This document shows, piece by piece, positions 42,836 through 54,400 of a stretch of 64,000 nucleotides of DNA (positions are counted from its first letter, which is position 1; each line of letters opens with the position of its first letter). The DNA lies in the NCBI GenBank assembly GCA_950295325.1, contig OX485806.1:746001-810000 (forward strand), read 5' to 3'. The stretch is from Polytrichum commune. Lineage: Eukaryota; Streptophyta; Polytrichopsida; Polytrichales; Polytrichaceae. The notes under the pieces were generated by a model. The model was not told where the DNA came from. It ran no database searches and saw only the letters and a program-made list of their open reading frames with translations. Position numbers and translations under genes: made by a program.

Positions 42836-44731
42836 TTACACATATGACAGAGGTCCTGACCTGAACCTGCCAAGAGGACTCTTCGTTGCCACCGTTGGTT
42901 CTTGTTGCGGGCCACGACCTTTAACAAAAGACACCTTCGGGCTGTAATCCAGTGGACCTGAAAAGCGGTTGGGTTTCCTGCGAGGTCTTCCATCTGGTCC
43001 TAACTCACCAGATGGTTCCACCTCAAGCCTCTTATGCTGGCCCACAAACTTGATTGGGCCCGAGAAGATGGAGCCCCGGGCTGTTTGTTGATGAGATTCA
43101 CTGGGCTCCCCAGATTGCTCACCTTGACCCTTCATAGCACCACCATTTGCATGAGCTGAACCAGTAAACTGGCAGGTGGATGGGTGAACGTGAACAACAC
43201 TCGGCAATGAACTCTCATAATACATTTGGTAAATTGAGCGCATTATCGTGTGGGGTACATAACCCTCCAGAGTGCTTCGGGGTAGATAGGAAGTCATTTC
43301 ACAAAGCTGATCAAGGAAGATCAATTTCACTACAAGTGGACTCCTGTCCATCAAAAAAGCACCAGGTTAGACCAACTTACTCCCATATTATCATAAAAAA
43401 CTACCTCGCCTTGGAAGAGCAACCTCTTTCTTTTGTTACGTTAACTTGATAAGATTGTGTATACATGTTGATCTTCTATTTTTCATATTGGAAGTCTCGC
43501 CTCACTTGAGAGAATGGTCAATGCTTGAGATTTAAAAACCTATACATCCTTCTAACAAAAACATGATTGTACACAAAAGTTGTCAATAGTCCTCAAGACA
43601 TGGGCATTCCTATGGAGACATGAGGTACCTTTGAGAATATTCTTAGCTATGCTTATAATGAAATGTCATCACAGCAAAATGCTAAGTGAAGTCAAATTCG
43701 CTTGTATATGGAGTGCTTTATAGTATATGTTTAGAAGGGTCTAAAGCAGAAACCAAAAAACTAATGCAAAATCAGACCTGTGTGCATCATCCCAGGCTTC
43801 AAGGACTCTGGCAACAGCACACTGCAGAAAAGTTTTCATAGAAGCCTTTATGCTTATTTCCACATCTGCAGGACTCTCTGCACTTTCAACTTGGGAACCA
43901 TCTCCCCGCATGCTTCTGCTCCCTGGATCTGATGCTTGCCTTTGCATCTCTTTTTGTTCCGTCCATACCCATTCATTGGCAACCATAACAGCATTTATAC
44001 ACCTGTCCAAACCATTTCTCTTCCAATCAATTTCAGGTGCAGTGAAAAGATGAGCCTGATAAAAGAACATCTCCATGACATTCTATGGCACCAATAGACT
44101 AAAATCCCTAACAGAAACAAGTGAAGCTGAAGGTTGTACTCAGGATATCCATTATGTGAGGTATGAGAGAAACACCTTGCCAAGCAATGGACATTAGTGG
44201 TAAAACCACCCGTGTGCATGCTGAAGGTGGTGGCAATCCAAATGTTTGAGGTTATACATGACACAAACAAGAAAGGTAGCAGCGCCCACGTCTGATCACC
44301 AGCTCCTTCCATGTTACTCAAAATGCCATGTATCATAACAGCATCTCCTTCTTCAACATCAATAGCACCAACTTGACTAGCAACAGCTTTCAACCGCAGG
44401 AGATTTGGTTTTTCAGGAATTGATTTTGGAGCATGCTTTGAAAAATCTGCCAAGAGGGAGAATAAAAGAGGAGTATTGATCCTCAAGACCTGGGTTGTGG
44501 CCTCGACTAGGAGAGCACGCATGCTAAGCATGTGACCAATACGCAATGTGTTTGACATCAAAGTTCCCAACTACTCAGCAGTTGCAACTTCAGTTGCTTG
44601 TCTAGTGAATTTCCCTGTACATACCACATAAATCATACCAACCCAGGTCAGCAGAAACATGCACCTCCCGTGGTACAAACATGTGGCTGAGGACACGCAA
44701 AGGCTCCATCTCATTAAGCACTGAACAAAGA
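42836..44731 (-). pseudogene. NAP1: NAP1 C-terminal exons, rearranged fragment
   Basis: Four minus-strand exons match the end of plant NAP1. About 44731-44665 reads SVLNEMEPLRVLSHMFVPRE. 44570-44176 reads LGTLMSNTLRIGH through TGGFTTNVHCLAR. 44002-43778 begins CINAVMVANEWVWTEQKE and ends EAWDDAHR. 43343-42836 reads LVVKLIFLDQLCEM, YLPRSTLEGYVPHTIMRSIY, GPLDYSP and ends SGPLSYV, closely matching the conserved NAP1 C-terminus. The last three junctions have GT-AG borders and keep phase across AG|G. Between the first two segments, sequence expected from the family is missing and a TAG precedes LGTLMS, so several exons appear deleted. NAP1 is normally about 1400 residues; here under a third is present. 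Confidence 0.78.
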
Positions 44732-45414
44732 CTAGTTAGTCTCTGGACTCACGGGTAGATCACTCCATTGTCAAGTTGAACACCACGTGCGACCAAAACA
44801 AATCTTCTTTTGGTAAGTTGCACCACCAAAATGGGTCAAATTTTATCAATTTTTTTTTTCATGAGTAGATATACACAGTACCTATGACATAGTCAAAAGT
44901 GGTAACTAAATTTGATGATTTGTTTTTTTCATAAAACATACCGTTTCTAACTAGAATGACATAGAATTGAACTAAAACAATTACTAAAAACAAAATGACT
45001 AAAAATTTCAAAAATATATGCAAAAGATACTATCAATGGTTATGTATATGTAGAAAAAATATCATAAATTTTAAAATTATATATGGCATGTAATATAGGG
45101 GTAGCAAACTTTGTCCGCACGTGGTGTCAACTTGACAATGAAGTGACCTCCCCGTGTCTGGACTGCTGCCTCCAACCTACATTCACAAGAGCAATTTTAT
45201 TCTAGCAGTGAGACAACATGATGAAATATTGGAAATGAACATTCATATTTGCTTTTCGACCTGCTTGGCCAGATTATATTCCACATCAGCATCGCGGCCT
45301 TTGGCGCGTCCTGCTTTAGCCAATTTTTTGGACTCTGCTATATAATACTGGATGCCTTACATGGTCTTCTTGGATGAGGTTAGGTGGTAAACATCTCAAT
45401 GAATTTTCTTGCAG
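44732..45414. other. No gene recognised, A/T-rich
   Basis: 44860-45110 is A/T-rich and intron-like. GTCAAGTTGAACACCACGTG-like and GTGGTGTCAACTTGACAATG sequences at about 44770 and 45121 are inverted to each other, so this may be a small terminal-inverted-repeat element of about 370 bp. Only short frames are present. Confidence 0.4.
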
Positions 45415-45540
45415 GTGTTTTATGTATGTGACAGGCCTTCAGAGGATTGGAAGGGTGGTAGAGGACATATCAATAAGGATGTCCTTTTGAAAGCACTACC
45501 TTCTCCATGCAATGATTCACTTATCCTGTGTTGTATGTAG
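45415..45540 (+). pseudogene. Single exon of NADH-cytochrome b5 reductase-like protein
   Basis: After a TTTTCTTGCAG acceptor the frame reads VFYVCDRPSEDWKGG, then INKDVLLKALPSP and SLIL, followed by a stop. This matches the NAD-binding lobe of plant mitochondrial-type NADH-cytochrome b5 reductase, just before its Cys-Gly-Pro-Pro-Gly nucleotide motif, which is not encoded here. The protein passes electrons from NADH to cytochrome b5. No flanking exons were found, and the expected donor after SLIL is not evident. It looks like an isolated gene fragment. Confidence 0.65.
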
Positions 45541-45562
45541 CACTTTTTGTGACGTCAATGGC

Positions 45563-46614
45563 GTCATATTTAGTGTATTCCTAATGTCGGCTTGTCCGAC
45601 ATTAACCAGCTACAACTTGTCCTCGTGAATTGATACAGGCTAGCTCTTGCTCTGGTCGATGGCTTCCAATCCCATTTGTCTTCTCAAAGTTCAATTCTGG
45701 TTTGTCTCCATCTTATGAAATGTCTGTGCAAGTTTTAATTGCTGAGACTTGTTCGCCGGACTTGAGTATGTGTTCACCAGCTCCTTTGGTGTTGTGATGA
45801 CAGGAACTCTGACCAGCTTGACAACAGTTACATCCTTGTCGTCTGTGGTGGTTGACTCATTTCTTAATCAAGCACCGCTTCCCATGAAGAAGGAGGCCTT
45901 GGCGATTCATTGCCCTAAGGTAAGAACATTAGAGTTATGCGTAAAGTCTTGGAATCAAATCCCACGGTTGAGTTGGCTAAAATGTGAGTTTGAGAGCGTA
46001 ACCATAAAGTTTTCCAAGTTTTCTAAAGATTTAACATGTTCAATGAGTGGTGTTGGGCTATTAAAATTCAGATATCTAACTTGTCATACTAGGATGGGTG
46101 GGCCAAACTAGTCTTGCATAAATTGATTTAGGAATTAGGGTGACCGACCCCTTTTTCCCAATGTTTTTAACATGGCAAGACAAGGTCCAAAGATTTTCCC
46201 CCAACTTTCAAAATACGCTCCTACACATGACATGCTCAGGAGCTCTTAATAGAAATTCTCTCCAAAGAGGATCAAACCTATTATAAATCTCTTTGTTTCT
46301 ATGTCTTTAGGTTCGGTGATCATGTCTATTTTGTTGAATTGAAGGTGCATGATACTGCCTTGTGCCGAGACTTTCTGAGTGGAGGTTTGTAAAGTCTATG
46401 TGGTGAGGTGACCAAAAAAAAATCACATTTCATGTAACAATCTAGTTTAGAGTTGTATACAAGGCATGAGCCACATCTTCATGAGCCATTGGAGAGGTTA
46501 AGTCAACATACAACACCAAGAAGGTGAAGCATTAGAATATTTCCATGAATTATCGGGATGGTCAAAAGGAGAAAGCGCCAGGCAAGCCGACATGAGGAAT
46601 ACACTAAATATGAC
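45563..46614. repeat. Inverted repeat, 32-bp arms about 1 kb apart
   Basis: Arm 45563-45594 and arm 46583-46614 are reverse complements with one mismatch. Each joins a MITE terminus (CACTAAATATGAC) to the same flank, CAAGCCGACAT(G/T)AGGAA. The flank as well as the terminus is repeated, so this is either a larger transposon's terminal repeat or an inverted duplication. Confidence 0.7.
45639..45919 (+). other. Exon-like segment, not recognised
   Basis: TTGATACAG precedes it and CCTAAGGTAAGA follows, as for an exon. The first half reads RWLPIPFVFSKFNSGLSPSY in one frame, and the second half is open in another (FLNQAPLPMKKEALAI). There is no continuous frame, so it is a decayed exon or chance. 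Confidence 0.25.
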
Positions 46615-46818
46615 ATTTAGTGTCACTTACTATTTGGATTTACACATTGCTATATGTATTTATTATTGATGTAATTTTTTACCAAGTAAATTTGTTAATG
46701 TTTTGTAATGTCCAAACAACCAATTCAACATTTGTTGGTAAAATATGAGATATACAGTGAATAGATATAGCATTGTGTAATTCCAAATAGTAAGTCACAT
46801 TAAATATCATATTTAGTG
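46602..46818. mobile_element. 217-bp MITE with about 55-bp terminal inverted repeats, TA target
   Basis: The left end CACTAAATATGACATTTAGT and the right end complement for about 55 bp, including ACTTACTATTTGGA and ACACATTGCTATAT. TA flanks both sides (46600-46601, 46819-46820), as for Tc1/mariner-type elements. There is no coding capacity. Confidence 0.78.
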
Positions 46819-46820
46819 TA

Positions 46821-47174
46821 GTTGTTTAAGGAAGGGGATTGTTAAATCAACCACACACTCGTTAAAACGACTACAAGCAAAATATAAGGTGTCGACTATG
46901 TTCTAAATTGTCGTCCCAATTGGTCAAGTTTACTAGTTTTAACACACACCCAATACCTTCCGCCTCTTCATGTGTGCCATGAAAATTCAAATTTTGATAG
47001 GTCATGTGACCACATGACGCGTCTCTCTAGTCATTTAACAAACTACATGGTCACCTTAAGAATTCCCCTAAAGGAATAGCAATTCCATGCTTCTACAGTG
47101 CAATAGGTGTCCCTTTGTTCCATTGGAAAGATAAGTTATGAAGTCTTCCAACTAAAAGGCCCACATAACATTGC
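46821..47174. other. No gene recognised
   Basis: About 350 bp between the 217-bp MITE and MITE M1. Nothing identifiable. Confidence 0.4.
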
Positions 47175-47568
47175 TAATGCCCCCTCCCCACCTAACTTTA
47201 GCGAAGCCTAAAAGTTGGTTCTAAAAACACGGCCTCCACACCATCAACATTATTCAGTGCCGAGCCTAGTTGGCAAATGATGTGGCATGGCTTAAAAGTG
47301 GAGGTTTTAAGCCTTAAGCACCGACCCTCCCATCGGTACCTAGACATGAGGCAAGAATATAGGACTTTTAAAAGTGTCACCTCCCGCCCTTGTGATTGGT
47401 TGCTTTTTAGTCTTAGCTATGAGGGCTCGAGGAGCTTCATTAACAAGAACCGATGGTAATGCCCCCTCCCCACCTGACTTTACCAAATAACCAAAGTCTT
47501 TCCTAAAACCCGGGTAAAGCTCCCTCAGTTATAGGGGAGGCATCTGGCTATCCCAATGCACCTACAAG

Positions 47569-48752
47569 CAGGGTGTTTTTTCACAAAGTTTTTACCCATC
47601 CATGTCCAAAAACCTCGAATTGAAAGGCAAAAAAATTTGCAACCCGTCCGAAAACCGGTAATTTCAAAACCAACCCGTCCATGGAAAGGTTAAAGAAAAA
47701 ACAACCCGTCCCAAAACCTGTAATTTCTAAACCAACCCATCCATGAATAGGTTAAAGACAAAAACAAATTGATAAAGATAACCCGAAAGATGTCGGCATG
47801 TGATTGGTTGCACTTGGAAACAATACTAACTTCCTTCAATTCTGCTTTATCTATTTTAGTTGCCACCTGCCCCATTTCGTCCACATAGACTAGTCCAGCA
47901 AATGATGATGAGAGAACTCGTATTACTGAAGAGTGGTTGGAAAGGTTGTTTGTGAAGTTTCAGACTTCTGAAGAAGAACAAGATCGGTGTCGGGGTGAGT
48001 GTTTGGAGATGGTGGAGACCATAAGAGAGATGATCCCAAATAAGTCTTTATTTGAAGCTTGGGAGTTTGCATGTACCACTCCAGAGTGGTCAATCAATTG
48101 GCCTGGTTTGAGTAACTTGTGGAGAAGAGTTATGGTGATTCCAGTGAGCACTGCAATATGTGAGAGGGGTTTTTCTAAACAAAACCTTACCAAAAGTCAT
48201 CTACGTACTAGGTTGAAGTTAGAAACTTTAGATGCTTTGATGCGCATTTCATGTGCAAATATTCCAATTGAAAACATCAATTGGAATGCAATGATGCTTG
48301 TTTGGAGAAACGTGAAGGATAGGAGAATTCATCCACTAATTTGAAGGGTAAGTAGCTCTTTGTTTTTAAAATTTTGAACATGTTTATATATACTAATTCA
48401 TATTCAATTATAATCTTTGACATTATGTTAAAAAGGTTCTAAATTTTGTGGTTAATGAATTAATGTATGCAGGTGAATCAAGCACTTCAAGATTGATATT
48501 TTGATTGGGTATTAGTGGTTTGATTGCATTATGCTTATATTCACATGTCATATATGACATAATGTAATTGATATTTGTACCATTTATTTTTTTGGAATTT
48601 TTTTATTAAAATTTTTTATTTTTAGAACCCGTCCAAAGTGAATTTGACACGTCCCAAAACCGGTTCATTTTCTAAGAACCCGTCCACAAGAAATGTTTTT
48701 TTTATGAACTTGTCCCTAGACATGTTAGGGACCTTGTGAAAAATCACCACTG
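47569..48752 (+). mobile_element. hAT transposon, internally deleted, with 8-bp target duplication
   Basis: CCTACAAG is duplicated at 47561-47568 and 48753-48760. Terminal repeats are CAGGGTGTTTTTTCACAAAG and the complement of CCTTGTGAAAAATCACCACTG. Sub-terminal AACCCGTCC/AAAACCGG motifs recur near both ends. At 1184 bp it encodes only the transposase C-terminus, so it is non-autonomous. Confidence 0.92.
47937..48344 (+). pseudogene. hAT transposase C-terminal dimerisation region
   Basis: The 135-codon frame includes WPGLSNLWRRVMVIPVSTAI, CERGFSKQNLTKSHLRTRL and LETLDALMRIS, the signature of the hAT C-terminal dimerisation domain (last part of the transposase fold, holding a conserved Trp and the region of the catalytic Glu). 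The N-terminal BED zinc finger and the catalytic aspartates are absent. The ATG used is internal to a larger ancestral protein. The same tail, broken, occurs at 32160-32294. Confidence 0.85.
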
Positions 48753-49008
48753 CCTACAAGAACTTGTTCCGGAGATTTTTGAGTAGGTTTTAGTTAAGTA
48801 GCTTTCACACATGTTCATGGTTTTATCTTCCAAGCAATGAATGTTGGATAGTTTTTGTCCTATCCCCAAATGCCTTACTACTCATCCATCTTACCATCGG
48901 TTTTTTTTAATGAAGCTCCTCGTGCCCGCATAGCTAAGACTAAAAAGCAACCAATCACAAGGGCGGGAGGTGACACTTTTAAAAGTCCTATATTCTTGCC
49001 TCATGTCT

Positions 49009-49396
49009 GAGGGCAAGCCCAGTGACCCTGTACCTACCTCTGCATTTGCGCTTTCTCATCCGCGATGCGGATGCAAATGCAAGATACTGGTCCAGTCACC
49101 CTGCTATACCCTAAAATTGGATGTAAATTAATACATGAAGTGCATAACTCCCTACATTTCGGCGAGATATGCAGGGAGCCTACTATCAGCTAAGGACAAA
49201 CAACTTCATGGCGGCTTTTAACTAAAGACAGCTCAATATGGTAGGGCCGCAGAAAACTACAAATCGTTTTAGAGGAAATTCAGAGGTAGTAAGGTAGAAT
49301 GAGTGGCAATTTTGCCTGGGTCTCCATCTGCATTATGGGTGGAGGCCACTTTTCATTCCCGGATGCAGATGCAGATCCAGGAACGACTGGGCTTGC
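49009..49396. mobile_element. 388-bp MITE (Z) inside M2
   Basis: GAGGGCAAGCCCAGT at the left and ACTGGGCTTGC at the right are inverted; TCT occurs on both sides (49006-49008, 49397-49399). The flanking M2 sequence closes up when it is removed, as judged against M1. GCATTTGCGC...GCGGATGCAAATGC forms a hairpin near the left end. Confidence 0.75.
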
Positions 49397-49808
49397 TCTA
49401 AGTATTGATGGGAGGGTCGGTGCTTAAGGCTTAAAACCTCCACTTTTAAGCCATGCCACATCATTTGCCAACTAGGCTCGGCACTAGATAATGTCGATGG
49501 TGTGGAGGCCGTGTTTTTAGAACCAACTTTTAGGCTTCGCTAAAGTCAGGTGGCAAAGGGGCATAAGATGGATGAGTAGTAAGGCATTTGGGGATAGGAC
49601 AAAAACTATCTAACATTCATTGCTTGGTAGATAAAACTATGAACATGTGTGAAAGCTACTTAACTAAAGCCTACTCAAAAATCTTTGGAGCAAGTTCTTG
49701 TAGGTGTATTGGGATAGCCGGATGCCTCCCCTATAACCGAGGGAGCTTTACCCGGGTTTTAGGAAAGACTTTGGTTATTTGGTAAAGTCAGGTGGGGAGG
49801 GGGCATAA

Positions 49809-51430
49809 CGCCCCCTTTCCACCTGACTTTAGCTAAGACTAAAAGTTGGTTCTAACAATCCGGCCTTCACACCATCGACATTATCTAGTGCCGAGCCTAG
49901 TTGGCAAATGATGTGGCATGGCTTAAAAGTGGAGGTTTTAAGCCTCAAGCACCGACCCTCCCATTGGTACCTAAACATGAGGCAAGAATATAGGACCCTT
50001 AAAAGTGTTGCCTCCTGCTCTTGTGATTGGTTGCTTTTTAGTCTTAGCTATGAGGGCAAGAGGAGACCATCAGTTTTTGTTAATGGAGAAGATAGATGAG
50101 TAGTAAGGCATTTGGGGATGGGACAAAACTACCCAACATTCATTGCTTGGTAGATAAAACAATGAACATGTGTGAAAGCTACTTAACTACAGCCTACTTG
50201 AAAATCTACAGAGCAAGTTCTTGTAGGTGCATTGGAATAGCCGGATGCCTCCGCTATGACCGAGGAAGCTTTACCTGGTTTTTAGGAAATACTTTGGTTA
50301 TTAGCTAAAGTCAAGTGGGAAGGGCGGACATTAAGTTCCCCCATATGAACTATGGGGGGTGTCAGATCCAGACAGGGGCAACCTCCAGGGAAATTTCTGC
50401 CCGCCCCGTCCAACTTTGAAAAAAGTATTGCCCTTGCATTCTTGAAGGCCATTTGACTACAAATCCCATATTAAGTGCACTTCGCCTTCAAGGTCTAAAA
50501 TCCAATATATATGTGCACTTCCAATTAGTAAATAAGCAATTCATTGAGATTTCATTCAAGAAGTGAAACCATCAATGGAGCAAGTAATTAACTTGGAGGT
50601 CAAATAAAATTACAAAATCCTCATTAACATTGAGGATATAATTTTTATGACTTACCATTTGAAATTGTCTTTGTCATTCTAAACTGACATTTAAATTTAG
50701 TGTGCTGATTTAGTATGTATATTTTATATTATTTTAGTAATGCCGCCTACTTTCACAAGTATTCATACACATTCAAACCAAATAAGTGTGATTTAATGTC
50801 ATTAAGTCTAATTAATTCTTATTAATCCTAATTAAGCCCAAATAAATCAGAAGAGTATGCTTACCAAATTAAGTAAGACTAATTAATTATATATTTTAAT
50901 TACTGGAATTAAATATAATTAATTCCAGTAATTACATTATTTAATTAATTGTGTATGAATACTTGTGAAAGTAGGCAGCATTACTAAATTATTATAAAAT
51001 ATATATATTAAATCAGCACACTAAATTTAAATGTCAGTTTAAAATGATAAAGACAATTTCAAATGGTAAGTCACAAAAATTATAACCTCAATGTTAATGA
51101 GGATTTGTAATTTTATTTGACCTCCAAGTTAATTACGTGCTCCATTGATGATTTCATTTCCGGAATGAAATCCCAATGAATTGCTTATTTACTAATTGGA
51201 AGTGCACAATTATATTGGATTTTAGACCTTGAAGGCGAAGTGCACTCAATATGGGATTCGTAGTCAAGCGGCCTTCAAGAATGCAAGGGCAATATGTTTC
51301 TCAAAGTTGGGCGGGGCGGGCAGCAGTTTTCGGTCGGGTTCAGAAATTTCCCTGGAGACTGCCCCGCCCGGATCTGACACCCGCATAGTTCGTATAGGGG
51401 AACTTAATGTCCGCCGGTGGGAAGGGGGCA
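49809..51430 (+). mobile_element. MITE M3 (520 bp net), adjacent to M1, host of palindromic element P
   Basis: Same family and orientation as M1. TAA at 49806-49808 is shared with M1, and TAA at 51431-51433 closes the right side. Removing P and its duplication leaves 520 bp, ending GTGGGAAGGGGGCA. Confidence 0.88.
50324..51416. mobile_element. Element P: 1093-bp near-palindrome with 9-bp target duplication
   Basis: GTGGGAAGG is duplicated at 50315-50323 and 51417-51425. Left arm (50324 to about 50776) and right arm (about 50950-51416) are inverted copies, beginning GCGGACATTAAGTTCCCC. Between them lies an A/T-rich core of about 170 bp with its own small palindrome (TTACTGGAATTA...TAATTCCAGTAA). 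There is no coding capacity. Long terminal repeats and a 9-bp duplication fit a Mutator-like non-autonomous or foldback element. Confidence 0.88.
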
Positions 51431-51433
51431 TAA

Positions 51434-54400
51434 GCCTGCTTAATACTCCGAACTCTCCCTTGCTTTAACTGAACGGGTGCTGAACCCCCGCCGTCTCTCT
51501 TCCTCGAACAACGTCAGCTTGATTCCCGGCCATGGTGAGTGGCTCCGGAGCTGAGCAATGTGTAATGTAGAATGGCCTCCGTTCAATTGCTCTGGTGGAT
51601 AAACAGGTTCCATGTAGAAAAGAGGAGGCCATAGCTACAGTATGTTGGTTCACTGCTAGAACCAAAGGTCTTGGACACAGGGGCTAGATGTGCACTCTTT
51701 CTCTGTGACAACGGAAATATCCGTAGACTTAGTCAAAAGTATATCGGTGATCAATTACGTGCAGGATATGGAATACTACAGCGAATTGAATTATTAACAA
51801 TCAGAGCCTGACGAGTATCTAAGCTCTTCGCTCTTCCCTTCAATCGTGTCCTATACAACATTGTAAGCAATTACATCTCCTTTGTGAGGCCATCCTAACC
51901 CATGGTACTGCTCTGAGACACTTGATCTGGACTTTCAACTCTCATTTAACCACATTCCATCTACCATCTACTGAGGGCAATGTCCTAAAAGGAGTTCCCA
52001 TAGCAGTGTATACATCTCCACACCTTTGACCCCTGAGTGGCAAGTTGGTCCTTTTTTTTCATAATTCTCTCCCTCCTGCTATCCTGGCTTAGCTTCCACT
52101 ATGAATAATTCTTACTTGCGTCAACATCGTGAGCAGCAAGTTTGCGTCGAGAAGGATGTTATCTCAATACTCACAGGTCTCCACTGAGCCCACAAGACTT
52201 GATGCACGTGGGTATGTTAGGTGACCATGAAACTTGACCTTGATGCTCTGAGTTGTAGGGTTGTTGAGAGGTTGGCCATTCCCACCAGAACCTCAAAATC
52301 TTCCGGATTCCAATATCCATTGGCTCTTGCTTGTCACTGCCAACAAGGATATGACCATTTCCATAAAAGGGTCCCAATTAATAGAAGTAATTTTAGACGT
52401 CCAACTAAAAATATTTTCGAGTTGCTCCAAGTACAAGTAGAACTTACATTGATTGCAATTCACAATTGGATCTATTTTCATGAATGCTACCTTTCATAAC
52501 AATATCAACACCACTTGAACCTAAAGTCCAAGCAGACATAGACAGATTTGGTACGTGGTCGCCATCACCACGCAGCGATCATCTCCTAACCGTGGCTTTG
52601 TCGGGAGGGGAATGGCCGCACTAGCTATGATTGCACCGGATTTGGTGCATAGATACTGCACCAAGGGTGCCAATTATAGCGAGGCAAATAACCATCAAAA
52701 TCTTGAATGACACAATCTCTTCAAAATTGGTTGTCTTCTACGCAATGAATGCGTGCCAATTCACATTCTTAGGTCAACTGAATTTTCACATGACCCACAT
52801 TCCAGCATGTGATAAGCAGCCAACTTATGCAAAGAAGTTGAAAATTTGGGAGAAAAAATTCTTCGAGATTGGGAGAAAGACAAACCTTCGCCAAGATTGT
52901 ATACCTGATGCCTTGTAACGGCAGAAAGAGTGATGTTTCGGGAGTCATATTTCGGAAAATCCTGGGCAATGTTATACAAACCAGAGATAACGAATTTAAG
53001 TGGGGTTTTAGATCGAAACCTAAATCTAAAATTCTCAGGCTGTTAGTCCCTTGTAAGGTTTTCCAACACTGAAAAATCGTTTAGGAATGAATTCGATCTG
53101 CACCGGCGTCATCCGGCATTATCCAGAACCTCAATGTGAGTAGAAAATGGGGGTTTTCAATTCCAGGGCGGCAACTATCTTGCAGCACCCGCCGGGCCAC
53201 CGTCTTTAGAACCCAGGTGGAGCTGCTAAAAACATGCTCAATTTTGAATGTCCATACGTATTACAAGCATTTCGAAATTCATAAATCCTGAGAAATTCTC
53301 TAGATTTTCTTAGAATGGAAACAAATACTAGGGGGCCTAAATAGTGACCGCCGCTAGAGAAAAACTGCAAACAACTAGTTCCAAGAACATCGATGTGAAC
53401 CTTTTCTAATCCAGACACTAAGAGTATATCAATCTTTCCCTCCCTCTTCCAAGCATGTTGCTCTAAATCTTTGTGAATCAACAAATCCTGAACTTATTAG
53501 AAGCATTAAATGTGATTTAGAAACAACTGTTCTAAATGAGAGGCTTGGCACCCCGGGAGAAATTGTCCTCTTTCTAAGCATGTTACTCTTCGTTGTAAAC
53601 TAAGAGATTATCAATTCATTAGAAGTGATTTAGAAACAGCCATTGTAAAGGGGAGAGAGATTGATGCAGGACGTGGCGTGTGGGTTATGTTCCTCTGCAG
53701 GACACCGGCGACGGTGACAAGTGAACGAAGATGGAGAGGGCGAGGGGGCACCACTAGTTGACGCATCGGAGGATGTCGGACTGCGCCGTGGCCGTGGGAA
53801 GGCGCTGAAGAAGCCGTGAAGCTGGTCAATCTTGTTAAGGGATTCTGCTTGCCTTCCGCCCGCTCCCCGAGCAGCTTCGCCTTCTTCCCCGCTCCTCCTC
53901 CGCCAGCTGCAGCATCGTTGGGGAGCCGGATCCTTAACAAATTCCACAGCAGTACCTCCTCGTGGCCGGACAATCGGATCCTCCCTGCGCATCGTTGGGG
54001 ACATGATCTTACTCACCTAGCTCAAGATCAGCGTCGCGGTGAATTTGGTTGTGAACCATACTTGTCGGATCCAAATTGATTCTTCGAGGGAGCCCGTGCC
54101 AAGTACTCCAACACCGCGACCGTGTCTAATTCACTTAACCTCTCTGCAAGCTGGTCATTGGTTTTAATCTATTTGGTCCGAGTGTTGATGATGTTCTCCG
54201 CCCTATGCATTAGCTCCTTCCAACCGACCCATAAACTGTCTGTACTCTTGCAGCGCAGATGATATCAACATCAGCGTCGTAGTGGAGATGGTTGTGAGCC
54301 ATATTTGTCGGACCCAATTTGATTCTTCGAGGGAGTCCGTGCCAAGTACTAGAACAGTACAACCGTGTCTAATTTTTAGATGAATTTTGTTCATCACAGC

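Larger units (their letters stand above)
47460..49563 (-). mobile_element. MITE M2 (about 521 bp net), inverted inside M1
   Basis: Same family as M1, opposite orientation, flanked by TAA at 47457-47459 and 49564-49566. It contains a hAT element and a smaller MITE (Z). Net of both and their duplications it is about 521 bp. Confidence 0.88.
47178..49805 (+). mobile_element. MITE M1 (521 bp net), host of a second copy
   Basis: Ends TGCCCCCTCCCCACC and its complement; TAA flanks at 47175-47177 and 49806-49808. Its halves are 47178-47456 and 49567-49805. Removing the inserted M2 and one TAA leaves 521 bp. It has no coding. The TAA duplication suggests mobilisation by PIF/Harbinger transposase. 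Confidence 0.88.

Noticed and set aside
53611-54016. GC-rich overlapping frames on both strands (120-128 codons)
   Set aside because: High GC removes stops in several frames at once; no domain, no splice context and low-complexity Gly/Ala runs.
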